Assembly (NCBI GenBank): GCA_031394045.1
Contig: JANMWN010000248.1
Coordinates: 1 to 49,535 of the forward strand
From: JANYIP01 sp031394045
GTDB lineage: Bacteria; Actinomycetota; Actinomycetes; Prado026
Length of the DNA: 49,535 nt
Reading direction: 5' to 3'
Below, piece by piece: positions 23,523 to 31,995 of this stretch. Numbering within the stretch: the first letter of the stretch is position 1; each line of letters opens with the position of its first letter. The position numbers were made by a program, and so were the translations under genes. The notes beneath the pieces were generated by a model. That model was given only the letters and a program-made list of their open reading frames with translations. It ran no database searches and was not told where the DNA came from.

Positions 23523-25013
23523 TCAGACCTCGGCGGCCCAGCCCTTCGAGCGTTCCACGGCCGAGCGCCAGCGGCGGTGCGCCACCTCGTCCCGCCCGCT
23601 CGGCTCGAACCTGCGGTCCAGACGCCAGGTCTGCGCGAGCTCGTCGGTCGACGCCCAGACTCCCGTACCCAGGCCCGCGAGGAACGCCGCACCCAGGCCG
23701 GTCGTCTCGTGCACCTCGGGTCGCAGCACGGGGACGTCGAGCTGGTCGGCCTGCAGCTGGCAGAGCAGGTTGTTGACGCTCGCCCCGCCGTCGACGGCCA
23801 GGTGCGGCATGGGTACGCCGGACTCGCGCAGCATCAGGTCGACCACGTCGCGGACCTCGAAGGTGATGGCCTCGAGGGTCGCCCGCGCGAGGTGCGCCCT
23901 GGTCGTGGCGCGGGTGAGCCCGATGATCAGCCCGCGCGCCGAGGGGTCCCAGTCCGGCGCGCCTAGGCCGGTCAGCGCCGGGACGAACACCACCCCGCCC
24001 GAGTCCGGTACGCCGGCCGCGAGCCGCTCCGTCTCGCCGGCCGAGGCCACGACGCCGAGCCCGTCGCGCAGCCACTGCACGGCGGCGCCGGTCACGAAGA
24101 TCGCGCCCTCTAGGGCGTACTCGAGCCGGCCACCCGGGTGTCCCCAGGCCACGGTCGTCAGCAGCCCGGCCGACGAGCTCACCGGCTGGTCTCCGGTGTT
24201 CACCAGGATGAACGACCCTGTGCCGTAGGTGCACTTGGACGTCCCCGGCGTGAAGCAGGTCTGGCCGAACAGCGCAGCCTGCTGGTCGCCCGCGATCCCG
24301 GCGATGGGCAGGTCGAGGCCGAGGAATGCGGTCGGGTCGGTGCGACCGACGACGCCGTAGGACGGCACGACCTCGGGCAGCGCCGACATCGGTACCCGGA
24401 ACAGGTCGCACATCTCGGGCGACCACGCGCCGCTCGTGATGTCGAACAGCAGCGTGCGCGAGGCGTTGGACGGGTCCGTGACGTGGTGCAGCCCGCGGGT
24501 CATCCGGGCGATGAGGTACGAGTCCACCGTGCCGACCGCCGTGCGGCCCTGCGTGACCCCGGCCCACGTGTGCGGCTCGTTCAGGGCCAGCCAGGTGAGC
24601 TTGGTCGCCGAGAAGTACGGGTCCAGCCGGAGGCCGGTGATCGCACGTACCTCCGCCTCGTGCCCGTCGCCGCGCAGCTGCTCGCAGATGCCCGTGGTGC
24701 GACGGTCCTGCCAGACGATGGCCCGGCGCGGTGCGCCTAGGGTCTCGCGGTCCCAGAGCACGACGGTCTCGCGCTGGTTGGTGACGCCCAGGCACGTTGG
24801 TGGCGCGGTGCCCGCCGCCGTTCCGGCGTCGAGCGCGCCGCGTATGGCCGCGAGGGTCGCCGACCAGATCTCGTCGGGTGCGTGCTCCACCCAGCCGTCG
24901 CCGGGGAAGTGCTGGTCGAACTCCTGGTAGCCCCTGGCGGCGACCCGGCCGTCCTGCGTGACCAGCAGCGCGGTCACCCCGGTTGTGCCGGCGTCGACGG
25001 CGAGGACGCTCAC
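23523..25013 (-). CDS. glpK: Glycerol kinase
   Basis: This 496-residue FGGY-family kinase converts glycerol and ATP to glycerol 3-phosphate. The N-terminal phosphate loop is LAVDAGTTGVTALL. WVEHAPDEIW follows near 41-50, then LGVTNQRETVVLWDRETL, WQDRRT and the signature GYG-like/GIAGDQQAALFGQ region near 255. YGTGSFILVNTG and the C-terminal DGGASVNNLLCQLQAD come last. The length and motifs are complete. The GTG at 25013 overlaps the stop of the DUF1028 gene upstream (GTGA), so the pair is translationally coupled, an unusual partner for glpK. Confidence 0.92.
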   Translation of the reverse strand: MSVLAVDAGTTGVTALLVTQDGRVAARGYQEFDQHFPGDGWVEHAPDEIWSATLAAIRGALDAGTAAGTAPPTCLGVTNQRETVVLWDRETLGAPRRAIVWQDRRTTGICEQLRGDGHEAEVRAITGLRLDPYFSATKLTWLALNEPHTWAGVTQGRTAVGTVDSYLIARMTRGLHHVTDPSNASRTLLFDITSGAWSPEMCDLFRVPMSALPEVVPSYGVVGRTDPTAFLGLDLPIAGIAGDQQAALFGQTCFTPGTSKCTYGTGSFILVNTGDQPVSSSAGLLTTVAWGHPGGRLEYALEGAIFVTGAAVQWLRDGLGVVASAGETERLAAGVPDSGGVVFVPALTGLGAPDWDPSARGLIIGLTRATTRAHLARATLEAITFEVRDVVDLMLRESGVPMPHLAVDGGASVNNLLCQLQADQLDVPVLRPEVHETTGLGAAFLAGLGTGVWASTDELAQTWRLDRRFEPSGRDEVAHRRWRSAVERSKGWAAEV

Positions 25014-25849
25014 GCCCCCGCCATCAGCTGCGCAAGGACCAGCGGGTCGATCCGGCCGGCCACGAGCCGCTCCTCGAGGTTCTCGACGGACGCCCAGTCG
25101 GCAAGCGCCCTGTCCAGGTCAGGCGCCTCGAAGCCCTTGGCGGCCAGCAGGGTGCGTACCTGTACGGCGAGCGCGCCCTCGAGCGGGTCGCACTCGGCGG
25201 GGTCGGGTCGCCCGAAGTACAGCGTGTGCAGGTCCAGCAGGCGCCCGAGCTCGGGCACCGGGTCGCCGTGGTCGTCGACGCGCAGATCGACGAGGACGTC
25301 GCTGCCGCCGCCGTACCCGCCTTCGGGGGTGACCACGAGCAGGGCGGCAGACTGCCGACCCCTGCGGTCGCCACCGGCCCGGTCGCCGGCCAGCAGGGCC
25401 GCAAGGAGGCGGCGGGACAGGCTTTCGGTTGGGCCGCTCACCCCGGTCGACAGGTACGCCCGTTCCATCGCCTCGACGACCTCGGGCCCGGCCAGGATGT
25501 TGCCCTGGATCGAGTACCCGTCGCCTACAGCGCCACCCGCCCAGGGGAAGCACTCCGTGCCCGTGAAGGTGGCCCCAGGGCCGGTCGCGGCGACGATGCC
25601 GGCCTGCCGCTGGTCGCGCAGCTCGTCCGCGCCGGTCAGCCGGTCGAGCGTCTCCTGCGCCGACTGGCCAGCCCGCAGCAGGGCCAGCCCGTCGGGGCGG
25701 TACGCGAGGTTGGCGTACGACTGGGTGGCCACCGCTCCCACACCTGCCTCGGCTGCGGGTACGGCGGCGCCCACGGCGAGGAACTTGGAGGCCACGGCCA
25801 CGCCGTACTCTGCCCCGTCGGCGCTGCGCGCCACGATCGAGAAGGTCAC
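25010..25849 (-). CDS. DUF1028 family protein (Ntn-hydrolase-like)
   Basis: This 279-residue protein starts MTFSIVARSADGAEYGVAVASKFLAVG..., the hallmark of DUF1028, whose members resemble N-terminal nucleophile hydrolases. VATQSYANLAYRPDGLALL, GYSIQGNILAG and GYGGGSDVLVDLRVDDH are further family landmarks. A C-terminal segment of about 65 residues may be the short peptidoglycan-binding-like extension seen in some members. The biochemical role is unknown. The GTG start at 25849 is close to the promoter region shared with the divergent pfk gene (about 85 bases between starts). Confidence 0.8.
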   Translation of the reverse strand: MTFSIVARSADGAEYGVAVASKFLAVGAAVPAAEAGVGAVATQSYANLAYRPDGLALLRAGQSAQETLDRLTGADELRDQRQAGIVAATGPGATFTGTECFPWAGGAVGDGYSIQGNILAGPEVVEAMERAYLSTGVSGPTESLSRRLLAALLAGDRAGGDRRGRQSAALLVVTPEGGYGGGSDVLVDLRVDDHGDPVPELGRLLDLHTLYFGRPDPAECDPLEGALAVQVRTLLAAKGFEAPDLDRALADWASVENLEERLVAGRIDPLVLAQLMAGA

Positions 25850-25934
25850 GCCACCAGGCTAGTCTTCATTGCCCGCTGATCAGCCGAGACAGCGTCGTCC
25901 GGCTGGAGACCAGACCATTCACAGGAGTTGCAGC

Positions 25935-26960
25935 ATGCGTATCGGAGTCCTCACCGGTGGCGGCGACTGCCCCGGCCTCAACGCTGTCATCCGCGCCGTG
26001 GTCCGCAAGGGCGCGCAGCACTACGGACACGAGTTCGTCGGGTTCCGCGACGGCTGGAAGGGCCCGCTCGAAGGCATCACGATGACGCTCGACGTCACCG
26101 CCGTGCGCGGCATCCTGCCCAGGGGCGGCACGATCCTCGGCTCCTCGCGCACCAACCCGATCAAGGTCGAGGGCGGCATCGACATGATCAAGGCCACCCT
26201 CAAGGACCTCGGCATCGAGGCGCTGATCGCGATCGGCGGCGAGGACACCCTGGGTGTGGCCACCCGGCTCGACGCCGAGGGCGTCCAGGTGGTCGGCGTA
26301 CCCAAGACGATCGACAACGACCTGAACGCGACCGACTACACGTTCGGCTTCGACACGGCCGTCAACATCGCGACCGAGGCGATCGACCGGCTGCACACCA
26401 CGGCCGAGTCCCACCACCGGGTCCTGATCGTCGAGGTCATGGGCCGGCACGCGGGCTGGATCGCGCTGCACTCCGGCATCGCCGGCGGCGCCAACGTGAT
26501 CCTGATCCCCGAGCAGCAGTTCGACATCGAGCAGGTCTGCGAGTGGGTCGAGAACCGCTTCCGCAGCCACTACGCGCCGATCATCTGCGTCGCCGAGGGA
26601 GCGATCCCGCTGGACGGGCAGATGTCCACCAAGGACACCGAGCTGGACGCGTTCGGCCACCCGAAGCTGTCCGGCATCGGCGAGTGGCTGGCCGGCGAGA
26701 TCGAGCGCCGCACCGGCAAGGAGGCCCGCACCACCGTGCTCGGCCACATCCAGCGCGGCGGCACCCCGACCGCCTTCGACCGGCTGCTGGCCACCCGGTT
26801 CGGGCTCCAGGCGATCGACGCCGTCCACGAGGGCGACTGGGGCAAGATGGTCGCCCTCTCCGGCGTCGACATCGTCCGGGTGCCCCTCGCGGCCGCGACA
26901 ACCGTGCTCAAGACGGTCCCGCCGGAGCGCTACGCCGAGGCCAAGGTGCTCTTCGGTTGA
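25935..26960 (+). CDS. pfkA: 6-phosphofructokinase with PPi-type active-site residues
   Basis: This 341-residue group III phosphofructokinase phosphorylates fructose 6-phosphate in glycolysis. Seen here: the phosphate-donor loop GGGDCPGLNA at 8-17, GGEDTLG at 101-107, the catalytic PKTIDND at 123-129, MGRHAGW near 169 and GHIQRGG near 266. Asp104 and Lys124 replace the two glycines typical of ATP-dependent bacterial enzymes. That pair marks pyrophosphate-dependent enzymes such as the Amycolatopsis methanolica PPi-PFK (established knowledge), so PPi use is predicted. ATG at 25935 follows AGGAG by six bases. The DAHP synthase gene starts directly after it. Confidence 0.9.
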   Translation: MRIGVLTGGGDCPGLNAVIRAVVRKGAQHYGHEFVGFRDGWKGPLEGITMTLDVTAVRGILPRGGTILGSSRTNPIKVEGGIDMIKATLKDLGIEALIAIGGEDTLGVATRLDAEGVQVVGVPKTIDNDLNATDYTFGFDTAVNIATEAIDRLHTTAESHHRVLIVEVMGRHAGWIALHSGIAGGANVILIPEQQFDIEQVCEWVENRFRSHYAPIICVAEGAIPLDGQMSTKDTELDAFGHPKLSGIGEWLAGEIERRTGKEARTTVLGHIQRGGTPTAFDRLLATRFGLQAIDAVHEGDWGKMVALSGVDIVRVPLAAATTVLKTVPPERYAEAKVLFG

Positions 26961-26962
26961 GC

Positions 26963-28312
26963 GTGCCCACGTCGCCGGCCGGCGGGCCCGCCGCGCTGGT
27001 CTGGCCCGACCTGCCGGCGGCCCAGCAGCCGACCTGGCCTGACCTCGCCGCCCGGGACGACGCCGTCGCGAGGCTGCGCGGCATGCCGCCGCTGGTGTTC
27101 GCGGGCGAGTGCGACCTGCTCCGCGGCCAGCTCGCCGCCGCGGCCCAGGGCCGGGCGTTCGTGCTGCAGGGCGGCGACTGCGCCGAGACGTTCGACGGCG
27201 TCGGGGCTGATGCCATCAGGGCCAAGCTCAAGACCGTCCTGCAGATGGCGATCGTGCTCACGTACGGCGCGTCCATGCCGGTCGTCAAGGTCGGTCGGAT
27301 CGCCGGGCAGTACGGCAAGCCGCGGTCGTCCGACGTCGAGCGCCGGGGCGGCGTCGAGCTGCCGGCCTACCGGGGCGACATGGTCAACGGGCTCGAGTTC
27401 GAGGCCGGCGCCCGCAGACCGGACCCGGCGCGCATGGTCGAGGCCTACCACCACGCGTCCGCGACGCTGAACCTGGTCCGTGCCTTCACCCAAGGCGGCT
27501 ACGCCGACCTGCGCCAGGTGCACGCCTGGAACCAGGACTTCGTCCGGGACAGCCCGGCGGGGGAGCGGTACGAGCAGATGGCCGGCGACATCGATCGGGC
27601 CCTGGCGTTCATGCAGGCCTGCGGCGCCGACCCCGAGGAGTTCCGTCGGGCCGACCTGTACGCCGGCCACGAGGCGCTCGTCCTCGACTACGAGAAGGCG
27701 CTGACGCGGATCGACTCGCGAACCGGCCTCCCGTACGACGTATCCGGCCACTTCCTGTGGATCGGCGACCGCACCCGTCAGGCCGACGGTGCCCAGGTGG
27801 ACTTCGCGGCCCGGATCCGAAACCCGATCGGGCTGAAGGTCGGCCCCAGCGCCTCGCCCGACGATGTCCTCGAGCTGATCGCGCGGCTCGACCCCGACCG
27901 CGAGCCCGGCCGGCTGACGCTGATCACCCGGATGGGGGCGGGGCAGGTCCTCGAGCTGCTCCCGCCGATCGTGGCGAAGGTCGCGGCCAGCGGCGCCGAG
28001 GTCGTCTGGGTCTGCGACCCCATGCACGGCAACACCCGCGAGGCGGCGTCCGGGCACAAGACGCGCTCGTTCGACGACGTGGTGGCCGAGGTGCGCGGCT
28101 TCTTCGCCGTGCACCGCCAGCTCGGCACCTTCCCCGGCGGCATCCACGTCGAGCTCACGGGGGACGACGTCACCGAGTGCGTCGGCGGCTCGGCGGGGCT
28201 CAACGAGAGCCAGCTCGGCGATCGTTACGAGACCGCCTGCGACCCTCGGCTGAACCGCGAGCAGGCTCTCGAGCTGGCCTTCCTCGTCGCCGAGATGCTC
28301 GCCGCCCGCTAG
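26963..28312 (+). CDS. aroG: Class II 3-deoxy-7-phosphoheptulonate (DAHP) synthase
   Basis: This plant-type DAHP synthase of about 449 residues condenses phosphoenolpyruvate and erythrose 4-phosphate at the entry to the shikimate pathway. Class II landmarks are all present: QGGDCAETF near 63, LTYGASMPVVKVGRIAGQYGKPRS, FLWIGDRTRQ, GLKVGPS, RMGAGQV, VWVCDPMHGNT and PGGIHVELTGDDVTEC. It corresponds in position and type to Rv2178c. The start is either GTG 26963 or TTG 26957, which overlaps the pfk stop; both give nearly the same protein. Its TAG shares a CTAG tetranucleotide with the stop of the convergent GcvT-like gene. Confidence 0.92.
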   Translation: MPTSPAGGPAALVWPDLPAAQQPTWPDLAARDDAVARLRGMPPLVFAGECDLLRGQLAAAAQGRAFVLQGGDCAETFDGVGADAIRAKLKTVLQMAIVLTYGASMPVVKVGRIAGQYGKPRSSDVERRGGVELPAYRGDMVNGLEFEAGARRPDPARMVEAYHHASATLNLVRAFTQGGYADLRQVHAWNQDFVRDSPAGERYEQMAGDIDRALAFMQACGADPEEFRRADLYAGHEALVLDYEKALTRIDSRTGLPYDVSGHFLWIGDRTRQADGAQVDFAARIRNPIGLKVGPSASPDDVLELIARLDPDREPGRLTLITRMGAGQVLELLPPIVAKVAASGAEVVWVCDPMHGNTREAASGHKTRSFDDVVAEVRGFFAVHRQLGTFPGGIHVELTGDDVTECVGGSAGLNESQLGDRYETACDPRLNREQALELAFLVAEMLAAR

Positions 28313-29511
28313 TCCGTAGGGGCGGGGACCTGCCGGCGGCGGTCGAAGGTCACGAACGGGAGGCCAGCGATGCGACAGGCGTGCTGCTCCTCGTCGAGGG
28401 TGACGAAGCAGTCGGTCACGTCGGCGTACTCGGTGCGCAACGAGCAGAGGCCGATCCAGCGCCCGGCGTCGTGCGACCAGGACACCGACGGCAACGTGCC
28501 CACCTGCACCGGCGATCCGTCGATCGTCGCGAAGAGCTCGGTGCCGTCGAGCAGCTCGCACTCGTCGTCGACCTCGAACCCCTTCATGGCGAATCGAGAG
28601 CCGTGCGCGCGCTCGGCCAGCAGCGCGGCCTTGCCGACGAAGTCACCCGCGCGCTCCAGGTCGACGTTCCAGGCCAGCCCCAGCTCGAACGGGCTGCGCT
28701 CGAACTCCGGGTCCTGGAAGGTCTGCGCGGTGTCCCACCCCGGGACGATCATGCCGCTCTCCATCCGGCACAGCTGGATCGTGGTCAGCCCGTAGCCGGA
28801 GATCTGCAGCTCGAGCTGCTTCTCGGCGGCGACGAAGGCGTCCTCGATCGCGGGGCAGCTGCTCCGGTCGAACCAGATCTCGTACCCGAGGTCGCCGGTG
28901 AAGCCGACCCGGGCCACGAAGACGCGCGCGCCCGCGAGCTCGAAGTTCGCGATCCCGTACGGCTTCAGCTCCTCGACTCCGCCGAAGCCGAACGCAGCGA
29001 GGACGGCGCACGACTTCGCGCCCTGCACGGCGAGCCCAGCCCAGTCCGCCGACTCGTCGACGACCGTGACGTCGGCGAACCGCTCGGCGAGCTCGGCCAG
29101 GTAGTCGGTGTGGTCGACCTCGGCCGCGAAGAGCAGGAAGTCGTCGTCGGCGAGCTTGAGCAGCACCGCGTCGTCGTTGAGCATGCCGTCCGGGTTGCAC
29201 CAGATCGCGTAGGTGGCCCGCATCGGAGGCAGGGCGCTCATGGTTCGTGTGGTCATGTAGTCGAGCAGTGCCCCGGCGTCGTTGCCCCTGATGCGGTATT
29301 TGTTGGCCGGCGTGGCGTCGAAGAGGGCGCAACCTTCGCGCACCGCGCGGTACTCCTCCTCCTCGCCGGTGAAGACGTGCCGCAGGACGTACCCGTTCCA
29401 GTTGAGGTAGTCCTCGCCGTCCACGGACTCGCTCAGGTACGTGTCGAAGTCGGCGCCGGCATAACGCGCCAGGAAGTCGTAGAAGACGCTCTTCTTCGCA
29501 GGTTCGGCCAT
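28309..29511 (-). CDS. GcvT-like aminomethyltransferase / folate-dependent demethylase family protein
   Basis: This 400-residue protein has the glycine-cleavage T-protein fold: EYRAVREGCALFDATPANKYRIRGNDAGALLDYMTTR near 58-95, a central folate-binding part, GDLGYEIWFDRSSC near 210, and a C-terminal barrel. Being longer and more diverged than true GcvT, and without gcvH or gcvP nearby, it is more likely a tetrahydrofolate-dependent demethylase (DmdA- or LigM-like) than a glycine-cleavage subunit. metF lies elsewhere in the window. The ATG at 29511 is chosen over one six codons earlier because family similarity starts there. The substrate is not deducible. Confidence 0.75.
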   Translation of the reverse strand: MAEPAKKSVFYDFLARYAGADFDTYLSESVDGEDYLNWNGYVLRHVFTGEEEEYRAVREGCALFDATPANKYRIRGNDAGALLDYMTTRTMSALPPMRATYAIWCNPDGMLNDDAVLLKLADDDFLLFAAEVDHTDYLAELAERFADVTVVDESADWAGLAVQGAKSCAVLAAFGFGGVEELKPYGIANFELAGARVFVARVGFTGDLGYEIWFDRSSCPAIEDAFVAAEKQLELQISGYGLTTIQLCRMESGMIVPGWDTAQTFQDPEFERSPFELGLAWNVDLERAGDFVGKAALLAERAHGSRFAMKGFEVDDECELLDGTELFATIDGSPVQVGTLPSVSWSHDAGRWIGLCSLRTEYADVTDCFVTLDEEQHACRIAGLPFVTFDRRRQVPAPTD

Positions 29512-29554
29512 GGCCGGTGAACCTACCAACTCCTGGGCCGTCCTGGTCGGCGGT

Positions 29555-29860
29555 TCAGCTGTCCAACCGGAAGCTGAGGTCGGTGCCGTCGAAACCTTCG
29601 GAGACGAAGCCGCACTTCTCGAGCACCCGGACCGAGCCGGCGTTGTGCGGGACGGCGCCGGCGTACAGCGGTCGACGGGTTTCGACCTCGAGGAGCAGCC
29701 TCAATGCCCGGGTCGCTATCCTGCGGCCCCAGTGCTCGCGCGCGATCCAGTCGCCGACCTCGCGACGGTCCTCGTTGAAGAACGTGACGATGTCGCCGAC
29801 GACCTCCCCGTCAGCGACGACTGTGCGGGCCAGCGCCGTGGGGTCGCGCAGGATGGGCAC
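29555..29860 (-). CDS. Short GNAT acetyltransferase, probably 5'-truncated
   Basis: The 101 residues cover the core and C-terminal half of a GNAT domain: TVVADGEVVGDIVTFF (strands), the acetyl-CoA loop EHWGRRIATRALRLLL (motif A) and PHNAGSVRVLEKCGFVSEGF (motif B). The usual first 45-60 residues (LRP..D..D and the first helices) are missing. The frame stays open upstream to a TAG at 29972-29974, but the added sequence is Pro/Arg/Gly-rich and shows no GNAT pattern, and the other frames give none either. The gene may be a remnant or an N-terminally reduced enzyme. GTG at 29860 is the best available start. Confidence 0.55.
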   Translation of the reverse strand: MPILRDPTALARTVVADGEVVGDIVTFFNEDRREVGDWIAREHWGRRIATRALRLLLEVETRRPLYAGAVPHNAGSVRVLEKCGFVSEGFDGTDLSFRLDS

Positions 29861-30007
29861 CCGAGCAACCTTGCCCCATATCGGGCCGGGTTGGCCGGCA
29901 GGCGGGCCAACCCGCGTCCGTCTCAGCCAACAGGGGCGGCCCGGGGGAGCGGCCGCTTGGTCTGAATCCCGCTAGGTACGGGCCACGGCATCGGGCAGGA
30001 TCAGGGC

Positions 30008-31480
30008 ATGCACCTGGACGTCGAGACCTGTTATCGGGGGGTCGTGGCGCGGGACGCACGCTTCGACGGACGCGTGTTCACCGCCGTGCTGACCACCGGG
30101 ATCTATTGCCGTCCCTCGTGCCCGTCGCGCACCCCGCTGGCCGCGAACGTGCGGTTCTACCCCAATGCCGCGGCGGCGGTGGCTGCAGGATTCCGGGCCT
30201 GCAAGCGGTGCCGCCCGGAATCCTTGCCCGGCTCGCGTTCCTGGGACCACCGCGGTGACCTGGTGGCCCGAGCGCTCCGGCTGGTCGCCGCCGGCGAGGT
30301 CGACGAGCACGGGGTCAGCGGGCTCGCGGCCCGGCTGTCCGTCAGCGAGCGGCACCTGCACCGATCGCTGGTCGCCGAGATCGGTGTCGGACCGCTTGCG
30401 CTGGCCCGTACGCGGCGGGCGCAGACGGCCCGCCTCCTCATCGACCAGACCGTGTTGTCGATGACGGACATCGCGTTCGCGGCCGGCTTCGCGAGCGTGC
30501 GGCAGTTCAACGACGTGATGCGCGCGGAGTTCGGCTGTGCGCCGTCGGAGCTGCGCCGTCGTACCGATCCAGGGGCCGACCGGGCCGGTGGCAGCCTGGT
30601 GCTGCGACTGGTCCACCGCGAGCCGTACGCGGCCGCCGACCTGCTGGGCTTCCTCGCGATGCGCGCCGTGGCCGGGCTCGAGGACGCCTCCGACCCGCTG
30701 GTCTATCGCCGGGTCCTCTCGACGCAGCACGGTCCGGCGGTGGTCGCCCTCGAGCCGGGCAGGGGGCACGTGACGGCCCGCCTCCGGCTGCCCGACCTGG
30801 CCGACCTCGGTGGCGTGGTGGCCAGGCTCCGCCGGCTGCTGGACCTCGACGCCGACCCGACCGCTGTCGACGCTGTCCTGGCGACGGACCCCGCGATGGC
30901 CCCGCTCGTCGATGCTCGCCCCGGACTGCGGATGCCAGGGGCGGTCGACGGCTTCGAGCTGGGCGTACGCGCGATCCTTGGCCAGCAGGTGTCCGTCGCG
31001 GGGGCGCGGACCCTGGCCGGCCGGATCGTGGCCGCGTACGGGGAGGCGCTGGACGAGCCGGACGGGACCCTGCGCCAGGCCTTCCCGTCGGCAGAGGTGC
31101 TGGCCGAGGCCGACCTGGCCGGGCTAGGCCTGACCGGCGGCCGGGTGCGGGCGCTCCACGTCCTGGCCGCCGAGGTCGCCTCCGGCCGGTTGCCGCTGGA
31201 CGCCGGCGCCGACCGGTCCGACACGGCGGCCCGCCTGCTCGCGCTGCCCGGTGTCGGTCCGTGGACGGCGCAGTACATCGCGATGCGTGCGCTCGCCGAC
31301 CCGGACGCCTGGCCCGACTCGGACCTCGTGCTGCGTCGTCAGGTGGCGGCCCGCGGCGCCCAGCCGGAGACCTGGCGCCCCTGGCGTGCGTACGGAGCCG
31401 TGCACCTGTGGTCCGACGCCGGCAGCGCTGCCGGCGAGCTCACCCGAACAGTCAACGAACCGCTGGAGGAGACCGCATGA
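30008..31480 (+). CDS. alkA: Ada-AlkA fusion: methyl-sensing regulator and 3-methyladenine DNA glycosylase
   Basis: This 490-residue fusion has three parts. The Ada metal-binding domain has Cys34, Cys38, Cys65 and Cys68 in the spacing of the E. coli zinc site, where the first Cys repairs methylphosphotriesters. An AraC-type helix-turn-helix region follows (about 85-185, including LSVSERHLHRSL and FASVRQFNDVMRAEFG). A glycosylase half is last, with AlkA N-domain, LGQQVSVAGART, the helix-hairpin-helix LPGVGPWTAQYIAMRAL and the catalytic Asp region WPDSDLVLRR. It thus senses alkylation, activates transcription and removes alkylated bases. M. tuberculosis Rv1317c has the same architecture (recollection). 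ATG 30008 follows AGGATCAGGG. Overlaps ogt by four bases. Confidence 0.92.
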   Translation: MHLDVETCYRGVVARDARFDGRVFTAVLTTGIYCRPSCPSRTPLAANVRFYPNAAAAVAAGFRACKRCRPESLPGSRSWDHRGDLVARALRLVAAGEVDEHGVSGLAARLSVSERHLHRSLVAEIGVGPLALARTRRAQTARLLIDQTVLSMTDIAFAAGFASVRQFNDVMRAEFGCAPSELRRRTDPGADRAGGSLVLRLVHREPYAAADLLGFLAMRAVAGLEDASDPLVYRRVLSTQHGPAVVALEPGRGHVTARLRLPDLADLGGVVARLRRLLDLDADPTAVDAVLATDPAMAPLVDARPGLRMPGAVDGFELGVRAILGQQVSVAGARTLAGRIVAAYGEALDEPDGTLRQAFPSAEVLAEADLAGLGLTGGRVRALHVLAAEVASGRLPLDAGADRSDTAARLLALPGVGPWTAQYIAMRALADPDAWPDSDLVLRRQVAARGAQPETWRPWRAYGAVHLWSDAGSAAGELTRTVNEPLEETA

Positions 31481-31995
31481 GCAGCAGCACGCAACCTCTC
31501 GACAGCTGCACTGTCCAGACCCCGATGGGGCTGCTGGCCGTCATCGCCGACAGGGATGTCGTGGTGGCGGCGGGATTCGCGCCGGTCGAGGCCATGACGC
31601 AGCGGCTGGCGCCGGACCTGGTCGCGCGCGGCCTGCGGCAGCGCAGCGACCTGGGGCCGCTGACGACAGCCGTGCGCCGGTACCTCGACGGCGAGGTCGG
31701 TGCACTCGACGACGTCGAGGTCCACCAGCCAGGGGGCGAGTTCACGCAGGAGGTATGGCGGGTCATGCGCGCGATCCCGGCCGGCCAGACCTGGACCTAC
31801 TCCGAGCTCGCGACCAAGGCCGGTCGCCCGGCCGCCGTACGCGCGGTCGGGAACGCGTGCGCCCGCAACCTGGTCGCGCCGTTCGTCCCGTGCCACCGGG
31901 TCCTGCGCTCCGACGGCACGATCGGCGGGTACTACTACGGGCTCGACGTGAAGCGCGCCCTGCTCGCGCACGAGTCCGCGGCCGCTCAACGCTAG
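31477..31995 (+). CDS. ogt: Methylated-DNA-[protein]-cysteine S-methyltransferase
   Basis: This 172-residue suicide repair protein takes alkyl groups from O6-alkylguanine onto a cysteine. The catalytic motif VPCHRVLRSDGTIGGYYYG is near 133-151, preceded by the DNA-binding helix (SELATKAGRPAAVRAVGNACARN) with the arginine finger. The ATG at 31477 overlaps the alkA stop (ATGA) and is preceded by GGAGGAG inside alkA, so the two repair functions are co-expressed. Its TAG shares a CTAG with the stop of the convergent aroF gene. Confidence 0.93.
   Translation: MSSSTQPLDSCTVQTPMGLLAVIADRDVVVAAGFAPVEAMTQRLAPDLVARGLRQRSDLGPLTTAVRRYLDGEVGALDDVEVHQPGGEFTQEVWRVMRAIPAGQTWTYSELATKAGRPAAVRAVGNACARNLVAPFVPCHRVLRSDGTIGGYYYGLDVKRALLAHESAAAQR

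Noticed and set aside
25928..28312. Single fusion protein of phosphofructokinase region with DAHP synthase
   Set aside because: The long frame that ends in DAHP synthase is not the phosphofructokinase frame in its first part; pfk has its own stop at 26958-26960 and the synthase its own start.
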